Below, piece after piece: positions 34,370 to 45,559 of a DNA stretch of 64,000 nucleotides. The stretch is from the NCBI GenBank assembly GCA_038502445.1, contig JAHLJS010000007.1, forward strand, positions 80,893,868-80,957,867, written 5' to 3'. The notes beneath the pieces are model-generated. The model was not told the origin of the DNA. It searched no databases and saw only the letters and a program-made list of their open reading frames with translations. Source of the stretch: Eremochloa ophiuroides (taxonomy: Eukaryota > Streptophyta > Magnoliopsida > Poales > Poaceae). Position 1 is the stretch's first letter. Every line of letters begins with the position of its first letter. Position numbers and translations under genes: made by a program.

Positions 34370-35120
34370 ATTTGTCTTGACCGTGAGATTTTTTTACAAG
34401 CAGTTTTGCTTGACGTCCGTCACTCGACATTAGAGACACTAGAAATTGATTTCTATACAAATAATCTGAAATTAGTTTTTTCGATTTTTTAAATGACCTT
34501 GTATGATAAAACTATCAAAATAAGAGTTGTAAAACTCGAAAAATTATGAAAGTTTGTAGTTCACAACCTTTTCATTTGAAATCATCTTGGCAGTGAAATA
34601 TACGCTTGAATTTATTATATTTGAAATTCAAATTTTGTAAGCGACCTCGGATAGAGAAACTTCGAACATAAAAGTTGTAGATCTTGAAATTTTATGCAAC
34701 TTTATAGTTGACAGCTTTTCATTTGAAATCATTTAGGGTCTTAAATAGTCAATTTTCCATCGTTCGTTATAATATGAGGAACCAAACACTCTTTTAGACA
34801 TATGTGATTGTTTGGTGTAGTGGTAGAAATGGTTCTGTGTGGAGGAGAGGTCACGGGTTTGAATCCCAACATTTGAATTTTGCACGAAAAAATGGGCTCG
34901 CAAATTGTTTTGTATATTTTTTAAATCCCAAATTTAAATATTTTTGCCTGCTATATTTAAAATCTGATTTTTGGAAAAAAAAATTGTATAGGTGGTTCCT
35001 TGAGTGTTGTACTGACGGTTCTCAAGCCACCGCCTATGAAAATCATTGATTTTTAGTGACCTCTAGCACCGGCGGTTCACGAAAATGCAACCGCCTATAT
35101 TAAGGTTCTAGGTACTAGTG
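34370..35120. mobile_element. CACTA-like non-autonomous element, partial
   Basis: Its sequence is related over most of its length to the complete element at 46794-47735. Shared features are the TTTACAAGCAGTTTTGCTTGACG start, two GTAGATCT-type blocks, the tRNA-like segment, and a right end GGTACTAGTG that is the reverse complement of CACTAGTACC. The left terminal repeat was not found; the Helitron end at 34355 abuts this side. No coding capacity. Confidence 0.6.
34813..34867 (+). other. tRNA-like internal promoter segment in CACTA-like element
   Basis: TGGTGTAGTGG (34813-34823) fits an RNA polymerase III A box and GGGTTTGAATCCC (34855-34867) fits a B box, about 31 bases apart. No complete cloverleaf can be folded by eye, so it is not called a tRNA gene. 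The same arrangement recurs at 47388-47442. Confidence 0.5.
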
Positions 35121-36254
35121 AAAAAAAGGACCATTGCAAGGACTCGATGGGGCCACTACTTTTAATCAGCCAAAAGCAAGACTGACGAGCTAGCGCGGCA
35201 TCGATCAACTGAAGTGGAGAAGTGTAAACAATGGCATTAAACGATGACTAAACAGATGTAAACTTGAAAACATGCTTTTAAATTAAACCATCGTTTAGGC
35301 AATACTGTGAAATTTGTATTCTAGATGAACTTTCTGCATGGTCCAAATTGGGATTACTTGTGTGGAGGGGCATTTTAATGTGTAGGACTGTATATATAAT
35401 CTGTATTTTAATGTCAAATTCTGTAACTCTATTTCACAACTTAAATTTCGTTTTAAGTAAAAATTAAAATTTAATATGTATAGGCAATGCTATTGTTTAG
35501 ATCATTAATTTAATTCGTCTAAATGATCATCTAAACCATCTAAATGCGAATCAGATGGTGGCTGACTGTTTAACGTTCAGTGCAGTTTTATAACTAGAAA
35601 CAATTGCTGTAGGTGGATTCAATAGTGGAAAATCAATAAATTGATGGTGAGGTAGAACTAACGGCACGGAACAATGACGATTGTGGCTTAACTCGGTGTA
35701 GATATATCACTGCCGAGTCATAGCCCGAGCTGTCAGTGGTATAAAACTTATTAGTGACAGGCTGACAGCCTGTGTGTGTGGTGTTGGTTTGAACTGCGAG
35801 ATTGGTGCGTCTTCACTGCCCGGTGAATAAAATCCCAGAATTTTTTGGATTCCAGGTTTGCGAACGGGCAGTGAAAACAATGTTGTTGCCAGCTCCATCA
35901 TACCCAGCAGTGTTGCTCCGTTGTGATGCGCATACTGAAAGCCACACATGCAGGCCTTGGTTCTGGTGGCTTCGCAATGGTTGGCTCTACGGTCAAGGTT
36001 AGTTTTTCCTGTACAAAAGGGTGACAATCAAGGTAACTAGAGTGTGCTTGGTGTTTTTATTTTATTTAATGTTGTGTGATTTATTCAAGCAGAGGTCGGA
36101 ATGTATTTTTCAAGACACCCATGTAGTGGTCATGGAAATTATGAAAACCTTAAACAAACACTTTCTTATTACACGAAAGGAAACAAAAACTGAGGTCCAC
36201 CACTGTTGCTTAATCACAGGTTGTCCCAACACAGCGTGGGTATCAGGCCGTGCA
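35121..36254. other. AT-rich intergenic stretch
   Basis: No gene recognised. Around 35230-35570 the related phrases AAACGATGACTAAACAG and CTGTTTAACGTTCAG face each other and may be the ends of an old MITE. A possible 106-codon - strand frame at 35707-36027 has no recognisable feature. Confidence 0.4.
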
Positions 36255-36282
36255 TGTCACTAGTACAGAATCGGGCTTTGTT

Positions 36283-36510
36283 CCCGGTTGGGAAACCCCT
36301 TTAGCCCTAGTTTCCCAACCGGGAACAAGCTTTCGGGACTAAATGTCGCCCCTTTTAATTCCGGTTCCAGAACCGGGATTAAAAGTGGACCTTTAGTCCC
36401 GGTTTTAAACACAAACCGGGACTAAAAGGTCTGCAGCCTAGCCCACGTGTCCTCGGGTCTGCGCGACCTTTTAGTCCCGGTTTGTGTTTCAAACCGGGAC
36501 TAAAGGTTTC
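36283..36510. repeat. Left subterminal repeat array of CACTA
   Basis: Several direct and inverted copies of TTTAGTCCCGGTT / AACCGGGACTAAA, some as near-perfect hairpins (around 36352-36384 and 36388-36428). In En/Spm such motifs bind the TNPA protein. Confidence 0.85.
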
Positions 36511-36659
36511 CTTTTTTTTCTTTTCTGTTTTCTTTTCATATCATGTTTCTTTTTCATTTTAAATAATGTTCTCGATTTAAAATAGGAGGATATATATATA
36601 TATGTTTCGACTAAGGGTCCAATAGACACATACATGTACAAAACGACATATATACACAC

Positions 36660-36662
<3 letters not shown>

Positions 36663-36731
<69 letters not shown>
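36663..36731. repeat. (TA)n microsatellite
   Basis: About 34 uninterrupted TA dinucleotides just beyond the 3' end of the TNPA-like gene. Confidence 0.95.
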
Positions 36732-36733
<2 letters not shown>

Positions 36734-36789
36734 TAGAGAGTTTAACATTTTGTCACTACAAAAGTTTTCACCCCAACATATATATGTCC

Positions 36790-39700
36790 TACTCATCATC
36801 GTCATCCTCGTTGGCCGGCTTCCAAGATTCATTCGGGTCATTGTAGAATTCTCCGGAGGAATTCAAAACTTGATCATTAAGAAACCCTGCTATGGTCTCT
36901 TGAATTGCCTTGAGCTCGTCGATTACCAGGACCTTTTTCTTCAAATAATCAGTCTTCAAACAGAGTAAAAGAGAAAGGTATTAATATATATGATTATATA
37001 TATAAACATTTTTGTGAGTTAATATGAGATTGATTCAACGCACTTTTAGCTTCTCCAGATCAGTTCTGACTGAGTACATCCTCATAAACTCGCAGACATA
37101 GTATCTGCAAGTGTTATTCCCGGGTTGTTGCCGCAGCACCCACTTTATAAGATAAAAAAGATTGTCATCCGATCCGGATAATACATATATATCTATATAT
37201 AACATGAATGACCTCTAAGTATATATACTTACCTTGTGTGGGATTATAGTCAGTTCAGCTTTGCAATGTTTGAGGTCGTATTTCTCGATGAATCTTTTCC
37301 AAACACTACGAATCAAAATAAAAATATCCAATGATCGATGTGAATATTTTCCAAATACTGCAATTGAAGAAGCTAAGGAGAAATAAATTACCTCTGAAGA
37401 ATATCTATCATATCTTGGATTTGGTCCAGGCTCTTTCTCATAGAGTCTAAGATCTCCACGTGGCTTTGTTGAAGATCGATGACCATCAATATCCAATGAT
37501 CGTTAAAGTTGTAGGGGAAGAGTATATGTTTCTTGCTGCGTTGTTTTGCTAAGAACTTCATGAGATTCTTCTCTGTTTCTTCTTTCCATGTTGCGTGGGG
37601 TTTAGGGTATTTGAATACAATATGTGGATCAATGAAACCGACTTCATTACACCCTCTCTCTTTGCACATTTGCATCTCATATCTGCATATATATACATAG
37701 AGAGAGAGAGAGAGTAAGGATATATATACATATAATGATTTGAATAGTAGAAAGAAACACTTACAGACAATAGCAGCTCATGACTGTTTTGTCGAGGGAG
37801 TCCATGTGGCATAGTTGGTGTAATTCAGCAAATTCAACAAACATAACATCATCGCCACGGAACCAATGTTGGTTTCTAATTCGGACAGAAATCCAAGACT
37901 CACCTCGTTTACATGCCTCAAGGAACCACTTGTTTAGCAAGTACATTTGCGTACCTAGTTGACTGAGGGTGTTTGGATTCCATAGACTCCGACCATGTTC
38001 ATATTTCCTCCACTCCTCAACTACAGGCGCAAGTGGTATTTGATCCAATCTAATAATATTGGCAAGTTTCGTACCAGTTTTCGTCAAGAAAGTTTCAAGC
38101 TCATTCAAATCGACATCTTTGGGTATCTGGATGCGATCCATAAATGAACCATATTCACTAACAATTAGCGGGGGGACTGATTGCTTGTCTTGTTTGCCAA
38201 GTTGCGGAACATCTTTCCTTGCCTTCTGCTATTTCTCAACAGTCTTTGTGAGAGAGCGGTCATAGTCCGATAGTGAGGGGGACTTTTTAGCTCTCAACTT
38301 CTTCTCGTGCTCCTTCCTTCTCTTGATTAAAGCTTCGCGAGGTAGATAGAAGTACGGTTGCGCGTTCTTTTTCTTCATCTCTTCTGTCTCCTTTTGTTGT
38401 CCTGTGAAAAAATCTTTGACTTTTTTTTCACCACAACATCTAACTCCTCTTTAGTCATTTCACCGGGCAGTTTCTGAGGAATGGGCTGCTTTTTTTGCCC
38501 GGTGGCTTTCTTCTTTGCGGCCTGGGTTGGTTGCACCACCTGTGGTGGAGGCCTCTTAGTAGATGCCTTGGGAGGCGGGGGAGGTGTTGGAGCTCGTGGC
38601 GGTGTAAACACATCTTCGTACTCACAGCCTAGAGTACTCTGATGGTCTGGAGAATGGATTATTGGACTTGGCCTTGGCTGCTGTTCTTCAGGATGCGGCA
38701 GTGGCGGCGCTCCTGGAATAATGATGTATCACTTGCGCCATACAATGAATGTCTTCTCAGCTTCTCCTAGTGTCTTCTCCCCATCACCTCCTTCAATTTC
38801 AAGAGGCACATTACCAAAACCTTTGGTAACTCTATCCACCGAGACGCTAGCATATCCAGGTGGTATTCTTCTCCCGTGGATAGTGGGTGTCTTGGTGGAG
38901 TCTACCGGGTTTACAATACCAGTAGCAACCATGACTGTGGAGTTCCCCTGCGCAATGTGCAGCTCACACGGTGTTAGTGGATTAGTGATGTCATCCACGG
39001 GGAAGCGCAACGCTCCGTCATCTTCCTGATTTGGTACCTCAGTAGAAGCACAACTGCTTTTTCCAACTGATTTGGCAAGATTTTCTGGTTGGCTAACTCC
39101 TTCTGATGTACGTCTACTCAATGCTAATTCCAACTGCCTTGCTATTTCCTCTTGCATTCTTGCTTCAAGTTGTTTCTCCCGTTCATGGGACTGACGTAGC
39201 GCTTCACGTGACTCGAGAACATATTCTTCTAACTTGCGCATCCGCTCTGCCTCCTCTTTCTTCCTTCTTTGACGGCTTCTGTAACTATCTTTGTCCTCAG
39301 GGAAACCATGTTCCCACGTCACACCCGGTCCCAAGCCTCTGGTTCGGCCAGGGTGCTCAAGCGGTACCAATGGCATATGTCAATTCGTCCTTCTCTCTGT
39401 TCGGTCTGAATACCCCTTTCTCTTTAGCATGGATAATATATTGCAATCTTTCTGCCGCGTCTACAAGTTTCTGGCCATGAACTACCTTCCCGGTCTGCAG
39501 GTCAAGACTTCCGCCATGACCAAAAAACCATTGTTTCGCACGTACAGGGCCATGCAGCTGATTCTGGTATGAGCCCCTTGGCTAAAATATCAGCTTCCAA
39601 TTTTTCCCACTTGGGAATGGCAGAATGGTAACCACCTGATCCCAAGTGATGGTGGTATTGCTTTTTGCGAGCATTCTCAGTGTTCGTTCTGACCCGTATC

Positions 39701-40459
39701 TCACTCTCTTCCGATAACTTGTACTGTACAAATTCATCCCAGTAGGGCCTACACTTTGCGATCGGACCAGTGGCTCGGTCAAAATCTGGCGTCTTGTTCT
39801 CCTTCACATATATCTTGTAGAGCTTTTTCATTCCAACTCTGAAACAGTGTGGCCATCTTCTTCATTGCCCAGCGCCTAACTAGCGACTTCAAGTCTTCGC
39901 TGTCGAACTCTGGATAATTATCCGTGTCTAGCGTGAAATGTTGAAGAATATCATTCCACACTAGATTCTTGTCAATATCAGAAACAAAGATGACATCAGG
40001 AGCACTAGGCTTCCTCTTCCATTCTCGTGCACTGATCGGGATCCTGTCCCTTACAAGGTATCCACAATGGCCCACAAATTTCTTTGCATGTGGTCCTAAT
40101 GGTTCGCCCGTAGCCGTGTCAAACTCTGTGATCACAAAGCGACCCTCTATTGGCTTCTTGGGGCCCCGGACTCCTTTGCTCTTGCCCGTAGTTGTCGTCG
40201 TTCCAGATGGCTACAAAATTAAGTTAAAAAACAAATATTTAATAAGTATCGGTAACCACGCATATAATGATTTCGTAACCATGTGTTCACAATAAACAAG
40301 TACCTCGCCAGTAGTATTATCTGCAACATTGTCTTGCTGCGCATTCCCATCATCCACTAAGTACTGACTCCCGTCGCCTTCTCCCTCCGGCCAGTGTTGA
40401 CTGGCAGTGTTGATAATGTCCATCATTTCTTCTTCCATATTGTGTCCTTGTCCATCCAT
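36790..40459 (-). pseudogene. TNPA-like CACTA protein with C-terminal Ulp1 domain
   Basis: Start at 40459 (MDGQGHNMEEE), directly after the acceptor ATCTAG. Exon 1 is 40304-40459 and exon 2 starts at 40210. A plant En/Spm transposase-like region follows (FVGHCGYLVRDRIP, FDSEDLKSLVRRW, CRPYWDEFVQYK, then HPGRTRG and GFPEDKDSYRSRQRRK), then a coiled coil (39250-39120), a Pro/Lys-rich linker (38611-38450) and an Ulp1 core. The core has His and Asp in HWILMVID..VEILDS (about 37500-37430) and Cys in NNTCRYYVCEFMR (about 37110). The last exon ends at 36790 (stop TAG). Lesions are frameshifts near 39835, 39510 and 39375 and a TGA near 38728. Ulp1 fusions are usual in grass CACTA elements; the role in transposition is unknown. 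Confidence 0.82.
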
Positions 40460-40494
40460 CTAGATATAGATAGGGGGAAAATTGTTAATATTAA

Positions 40495-40524
40495 CTAGGT
40501 AGCGTGCCCGTGCATTGCTACAGG
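40495..40524 (-). mobile_element. Helitron 3' terminus (- strand) inside CACTA
   Basis: Read on the - strand: CCTGTAGCAATGCACGGG, then CACGCTAC, then CTAG and T. It has the stem-loop and CTAG end with one stem mismatch. The 5' end, which should lie at higher coordinates, was not found. Confidence 0.55.
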
Positions 40525-40663
40525 AATGATAAACTCTTATGCTTAAAATAATAATACCGTGGAATTAAATACATATTGCTCAAAATAGTTTACACTTATT
40601 ATTACATCCGGTGGTAGTGGCATATTACGCTTTACTCTCAACAGAACTAGGTGAATACCCCGC

Positions 40664-40778
40664 CCTAAACCCTAACACTAAACCCTAGCCCTAAACCCTA
40701 ACACTAAACCCTAGCCGGCCTAAACCCTAACACTAAACCCTAGCCGGCGTAAACCCTAACACTCGGCGTAAACCCTAA
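40664..40778. repeat. Telomere-like AAACCCTA repeats
   Basis: Eight copies of AAACCCTAA or AAACCCTAG, spaced 13-19 bases. The unit matches the plant telomere repeat and telobox. The imperfect spacing shows it is not a true telomere array. Confidence 0.85.
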
Positions 40779-40789
40779 AACTAGCCCAT

Positions 40790-41215
40790 ACTAAACTTAA
40801 TATAAGCTAAACTAATAATTAATAACTAATTAAAAAAACTAAACTAAACTACAACTAAAACTAATTAGTTACTAATATAATAAAACAAATTAAGTAATCA
40901 ATTAAAACTAACTAACTAAGTGTTACTATAATTAAGTAATACAAAATTACTAAAAATAAAAACTAACACTAACTAATTAAGTAACTAACTAAAAATAAAA
41001 CTAACTAACTAATTAACTAATAAGTAACTAACTAACTAATAATTAGTAATAAAGAAAAAACTAACTAAACTAACTAACTATAAACTAATTAACCTAACTA
41101 ATTACTAACCTAATAACTAACTAAACTAACTAACTAAACTAACTAACTTAACTAACTAACTAACTAACCTAACTAACTAAATTATCTAAACTAACAAAAA
41201 AGAAAACTAAACTAA
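40790..41215. repeat. Degenerate CTAA/ACTAA microsatellite
   Basis: More than 400 bp composed almost only of A, C and T in ACTAACTAA-type units. No coding potential. Confidence 0.85.
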
Positions 41216-41237
41216 ATAAATGAAAAAAAAAACTTTA

Positions 41238-41635
41238 CCTAGCTCTCGGCGGCGAGGAGGACGCATAGACGAGGAGAGGCCGCCGTTCTGACCGCGGCGG
41301 CGGCGAGGAGAGGCCGCAGCGGCGGCGTCGAGGCGAGGCGAGGCTGCGGCGGCGGCGTCGACGAGCCCGGCGGCGGCCGGCAGCACAGCGAGGCCGCGGC
41401 GGCGGCCGGCAGCACGGCGAGGCCACGGCGGCGGCGTCGATCGAGGAGAGGCGAGGTGGGCAGCGCGTGGCGGCGTCGAGGAGAGAGGCCGCGCGCGGCG
41501 GCGGCGTTGAGGAGTCCGGCAGCGGCCGGCAGCACAGTGAGAGGCCACGGCGGCGCGGCGTCGAGGGATCGAGGTGCGGCGGCGGTGTCGAGAGTGTGAA
41601 ACGAAGAAGTCCGAGAGATGGATCGAGGTTGAAGA
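41238..41635 (-). other. GC-rich 5' leader exon of TNPA-like gene
   Basis: CCG/GGC-rich sequence downstream of a TATA box and ending at a GTAAAG donor. It stays open as a 156-codon frame, but its translation is compositionally monotonous (Ala, Arg, Pro) and repetitive, so it is read as leader rather than protein. Confidence 0.5.
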
Positions 41636-41641
41636 CGGTTG

Positions 41642-41651
41642 AATATATAGG
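41642..41651 (-). promoter_or_regulatory. TATA box of the TNPA-like gene
   Basis: CTATATATTC on the - strand, immediately downstream of the internal TTTAGTCCCGG cluster and upstream of the GC-rich leader. Confidence 0.6.
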
Positions 41652-41657
41652 TGGGGA

Positions 41658-41850
41658 CTTTTAGTCCCGGGTCTCATCTAAAACCAGGACTAAAAGCTTT
41701 TAGTCCCGGTTCCAACCAGGAACCGGGACTAAATCTCAGACTTTTAGTCCCGGTTTCTGGCTGGAACCGGGACTAAAAGTGTGTTTTTGCGGGGCTGAAA
41801 ATTTCCGCCCACCTTTAGTCCCGGTTGCAGCCCACAACTGGGACTAAAAG
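41658..41850. repeat. Internal TTTAGTCCCGGTT cluster
   Basis: At least six copies of TTTAGTCCCGGTT or its inverse (some one base off), identical in type to the terminal arrays but about 4.3 kb from the nearer end. No CACTA terminus is present here, so it is not a boundary of a second element. Confidence 0.85.
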
Positions 41851-42260
41851 TGAAATTTCTGTTCATCTCCCGCCAGTTTCTTCATTTCTTTTTGTCTTAC
41901 TTTATAATACTTATAAACCTTAATAATTCAATAGCAAATGGAAATCTTGACAAAAAATTTTTTAAAAAAAGGTTTCTGCTTTATTTTACTGCATACTACA
42001 CAGAAGAAAAATCTTTTACCTATATTTCTTAATTTCTTTACAAATATTAAAAGTAAATACGGTAATAATCATTAATGCATTAATGCAAAAATATAATGCT
42101 CAACAAATATAAATAAAATGATTGGTATTTGATAGAAAAGTTGTTTTTAATTTATTTCAACGTAAATTCAAGAATCTAATGTCTCACAATTATTACATAA
42201 TAGCTGAATTCGCTCTAAGCAGTCACAGTAGTGAACTTTTTCTTAACATATGTCCCTTGA
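41851..42260. other. AT-rich spacer between the CACTA genes
   Basis: No gene or repeat recognised. It should contain the 3' end of the TNPD-like transcript and the upstream flank of the TNPA-like promoter. Confidence 0.5.
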
Positions 42261-44688
42261 TCATAATTGACGCAGCCATGGGGTGTCTTCATTGTTCAAT
42301 AGGATGCTTGGGTCTTTGATGACCATGAAGGGTGGGATTCGATCATCCTTCTCATAATCTTCTGATGTGTCTGTCTTATTTTCAATTCCCACAATGTTTC
42401 TTTTTCCTGAAAGAACTATATGACGCTTTGGCTCATTGTTAATTGGGTTCTTATCGTTTTTTCCTCTTTTCGGTTTTGAAGACATGTCATTGACATAGAA
42501 TACCTGATTGACATCCTTGGCAAGCACAAATGGTTCGTCTTTGAACCCACTGTTATTTAGGTCCACTATTGTCATCCCATACTGGTTGTCCACTGTTACC
42601 CCGCCTCCGGACACCTTTACCCACTGACACTTGAACAAAGGAACTTTAAAAGTAGGTCCATAGTCTAGTTCTCATATCTCCTCTATGCGACCATAGTATG
42701 TTTGCTTAGTCCCGTTCGGGTCTGTGGCATCTATGCGGACACCACTGTTTTGGTTGGTGCTCTTTTTATCTTGGGCTATTGTGTAGAATGTATTTCCATT
42801 TATCTCGTACCCTTGGTATGTGAGGATATGCCATGAGGGTTGCCTAGATAGCAAATACAGTTGCTCCGCAATACTCTCATCACCCTGACATTCTTTTCAT
42901 AACCATCCGCTAAAAGATTCCATGTGATGACGTGTGATCCAAGCTTCAGTCTTGCCTGGAAACTGTAATCATAGGAGGCCCTTGTGTCTGTCCATATATG
43001 GATCCACCAAGGTGGAGTGTTGCAGAACTGTGTAGTGTGCTTTATTGAAATAATCGTCACCCTGATCGATATATGTTTTCTTCCCTAGTGTCCCCTTTCC
43101 ACTTAGCCTCCCCTCATGTCGTGATTCTGGAACACCAATTGGGTCTAGATCAGGAATAAAGTCAACACAGAACTCAATGACCTCCTCGGTTCCGTAGCCC
43201 TTCGCGATGCTTCCTTCTGGTCGAGCATGGTTGTGAACATATTTCTTTATGACTCCCATAAACCTCTCAAAGGGGAACATGTTGTGTAGGAACACAGGAC
43301 CCAGAATAATAATCTCCTTGACCAGGTGAACTAGGAGGTGCGTCATGATATTGAAGAAGGATGGAGGAAAAACCAACTCGAAGTTGACAAGACACTGAAC
43401 CACGTCATTCTGTAGCTTAGCAAGATCTAGAGGATTGATTGCCTTCTGAGAAATTGAGTTGAGGAATGCACATAGCTTCACGGTGGCTAGACGTACATTT
43501 GGAGGTAGAACTCTTCTTAATGCAACTGGAAGCAATTGTGTCATGAGCACATGGCAGTCATGGGACTTTAAGTTTTGGAATTTCTTCTCTGGCACGTTTA
43601 TTATACCTTTTATATTTGAGGAGTATCCGGATGGTACCATGATGCTGTCTATGCATTCAAACAGGCTCTCCTTCTCTTCTTTGCTAAGACTGTCACTAGA
43701 AGGTCCTAACTATTGGCGTCCATCAGCTGCCTTCTCGTTCAAACGCTGGAGGTCCTCTCGTGCTTCAGGTGTGTCCTTGCTCTTCCCGTACACACCCATG
43801 AAGCCAAGTAGATTCACACAAAGATTCTTTGTTAGGTGCATCACATCAATTGCACCGCGGACCTCTAGGACTTTCCAATATGGTAGCTCCCAAAATATGG
43901 ACTTCTTCTTCCACATAGGTGCATGACCGCTAGCGTCGTTTGGAACGGGTTCACTACCAGGTCCCTTTCCAAAGACTACTTTCACGTCCTTGACCATATC
44001 GAGTACATCCTCACCGGTGCGGTTGATAGGCTTGGACTTGTGGTCTGCCTTACCTTTGAAATGCTTGCCTTTCTTTCTTACAGGGTGATTCGCAGGCAGG
44101 AATCAACGATGCCCAAGGTAGACGACCTTTCTACATTTTTTCAAAAATATACCTTTAATGTCCGTGAAACAGTGCACACATGCATTATATCCCTTGTTCG
44201 ACTGTCCTGAAAGATTACTTAGAGCAGGCCAATCATTGATCCTCTAGCATACGCTCAAACTTGATCTTCTTCTTTTCACTTTCGCATTCTCTCTTTGCAT
44301 CGCAAATAGCCTGAGCAAGATCATCAGTGGGATCATCTTGTGCTGGTACCTCTTCTTCAACTTCCTCCATTAGAATATCATTGTTTAATACACCATAGTC
44401 AGCAATAGTGTCACCATCGTCCCATTGTTCTTCTTCGTCTTCTTCCATTATAACACCTCTTTCTCCATGTTTGGTCCAACAGATATAGTTTGGCATGAAA
44501 CCCGACTTGAACAAGTGAGAATGAAGAATCCTTGAGCAAGAATATTCCTTCAAATTCTTACATACAGCACATGGGCAGCACATGAATCCATCCCGCTTGT
44601 TTGACTCGGCCATATTTAAGAAAATATGCACGCCCTCAATGAAATCTTTGGAGCGATGATCAGTGTTGTACATCCAATGCCGACTCAT
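42261..44688 (-). pseudogene. TNPD-like CACTA transposase, internally deleted
   Basis: The start at 44688 (MSRHWMYNTDHRSKDF) follows an acceptor-like TGTAG. Residues 1-about 90 form the transposase-associated domain with CCPCAVCKN. An acidic stretch follows (EEDEEEQWDDGD). At about 44235 the frame ends and the next recognisable segment is already the middle of the tnp2 domain (SNLSGQSNKGYNACVHC, then ADHKSKPINRTG, VVFGKGPG, IDVMHLTKNLCVNLLGFMG). The first half of tnp2 is therefore missing. The C-terminal regions follow: DUF4218-like (NIMTHLLVHLVKEI..FPFERFMGVIKKYV) and DUF4216-like (SWHILTYQGYEINGNTFYT, VFYVNDMSS). Stops lie near 44105 and 43708 and a frame change near 42970. It cannot encode an active enzyme. 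Confidence 0.85.
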
Positions 44689-44735
44689 CTACATTACAAG
44701 ACAAACGAACAGATATCACAATACTGGACATTAAT

Positions 44736-45260
44736 TTATGGAAGCCTCGCTGCAATGTAGACAGTCACAACTAGCACTAAACTAATTAAACCTAAAATAC
44801 ACTTCAACAGCCTAAGGATATCACGACCGATCTCAACTAAAACAGACAAATCATTCGTCTGTTCAACATCAATGGGCTTCTTTCGCGGGCTCAGTGCCTC
44901 ATCAGCTAGCTCATCACCCACCGCAGCCGCCTCTGCAAGAGTTCCAAACACGTGTTTGGCATACTCTTCTTCCCAGTACCATCCTGGACATCCACTTCCA
45001 TCCCACTGAAATTAAGACAAAAAATACATAAGTTTAGTAAAAAAACACATAATTTATTATATATAATCATCAAATGCGATGGAGTAACTCACATTACGAT
45101 CCGGACACTTGTAGAAGATGCGCCCCTTGTTGGGACCCTCCTTCACTCGGAACTCAAGCACATTCTTTTTCTTGCACTCGCCGCACTCAATGAGAGGGAG
45201 GTCTGGTCTCAACCTCTTTTGAACCCGATGATGGGCCGAGGACCCGGAATCAGTTGTCAT
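44736..45260 (-). CDS. GRF zinc-finger protein with C-terminal membrane segment
   Basis: Exon 1 is 45093-45260 and exon 2 is 44736-45005; the intron has GTGAGT and TTTCAG borders. The spliced product is 145 residues without a lesion. It begins MTTDSGSSAHHRVQKR; a GRF-type zinc finger follows (ECGECKKK, then GRIFYKCPDRN, then GSGCPGWYWEEEY across the junction, residues about 25-70). The protein ends in a hydrophobic segment (LLKCILGLISLVLVVTVYIAA) that should anchor it in a membrane. The start ATG sits directly behind an AGTAG acceptor. It lies inside the CACTA element between its promoter and the transposase ATG, only 47 bases from the latter. Similar small GRF genes are abundant in grass genomes; function unknown. 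Confidence 0.75.
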
Positions 45261-45490
45261 CTACTCTTTACTCTCTAGACTCAAATTTGTAAAGCACTTA
45301 AATTCCTATTAATATATTTTAACAAGTGAAACTAAAAAAGTTCTAAAATTTAAAACATGCACTATTTACAAATATATTAATATTTGAGCAACCAATGTGT
45401 GCTATGTATACTACAAATTAAATCTTCCTTGAACCAAATATACAAACTATGAAGTGATTTTGAACTTGACATAAAAATGGAGAAAGAACC

Positions 45491-45559
<69 letters not shown>

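Larger units (their letters stand above)
40460..41237 (-). other. Intron in the leader of the TNPA-like gene
   Basis: On the - strand the GC-rich leader ends AGCTAG followed by GTAAAG (41237), and the acceptor ATATCTAG abuts the start codon. The interval is filled with a degenerate CTAA-type microsatellite, telobox repeats and a Helitron 3' end. Splicing is inferred. Confidence 0.5.

Noticed and set aside
34813..34867. True tRNA gene
   Set aside because: A and B boxes are present, but acceptor and anticodon stems cannot be formed by eye, and it lies inside a transposon. Kept as tRNA-like only.
35707..36027. 106-codon - strand frame
   Set aside because: No recognisable motif; the Cys and Thr content and the lack of context do not support a gene.
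36663..36731. Replication origin or matrix-attachment site
   Set aside because: It is a plain TA microsatellite, and a similar one occurs at 45493; nothing supports a function.
40664..40778. Telomere or healed chromosome end
   Set aside because: Only eight imperfectly spaced units inside a transposon; an interstitial telobox cluster fits better.
41207..41677. 156-codon - strand frame, Ala/Arg/Pro-rich
   Set aside because: It derives from CCG/GGC repeats behind a TATA box and ends at a donor-like site, so it is better explained as a leader exon.
41658..41850. Border between two fused CACTA elements
   Set aside because: Subterminal motifs are present, but no CACTAG terminus or 3-bp duplication is found, so an internal cluster is the simpler reading.
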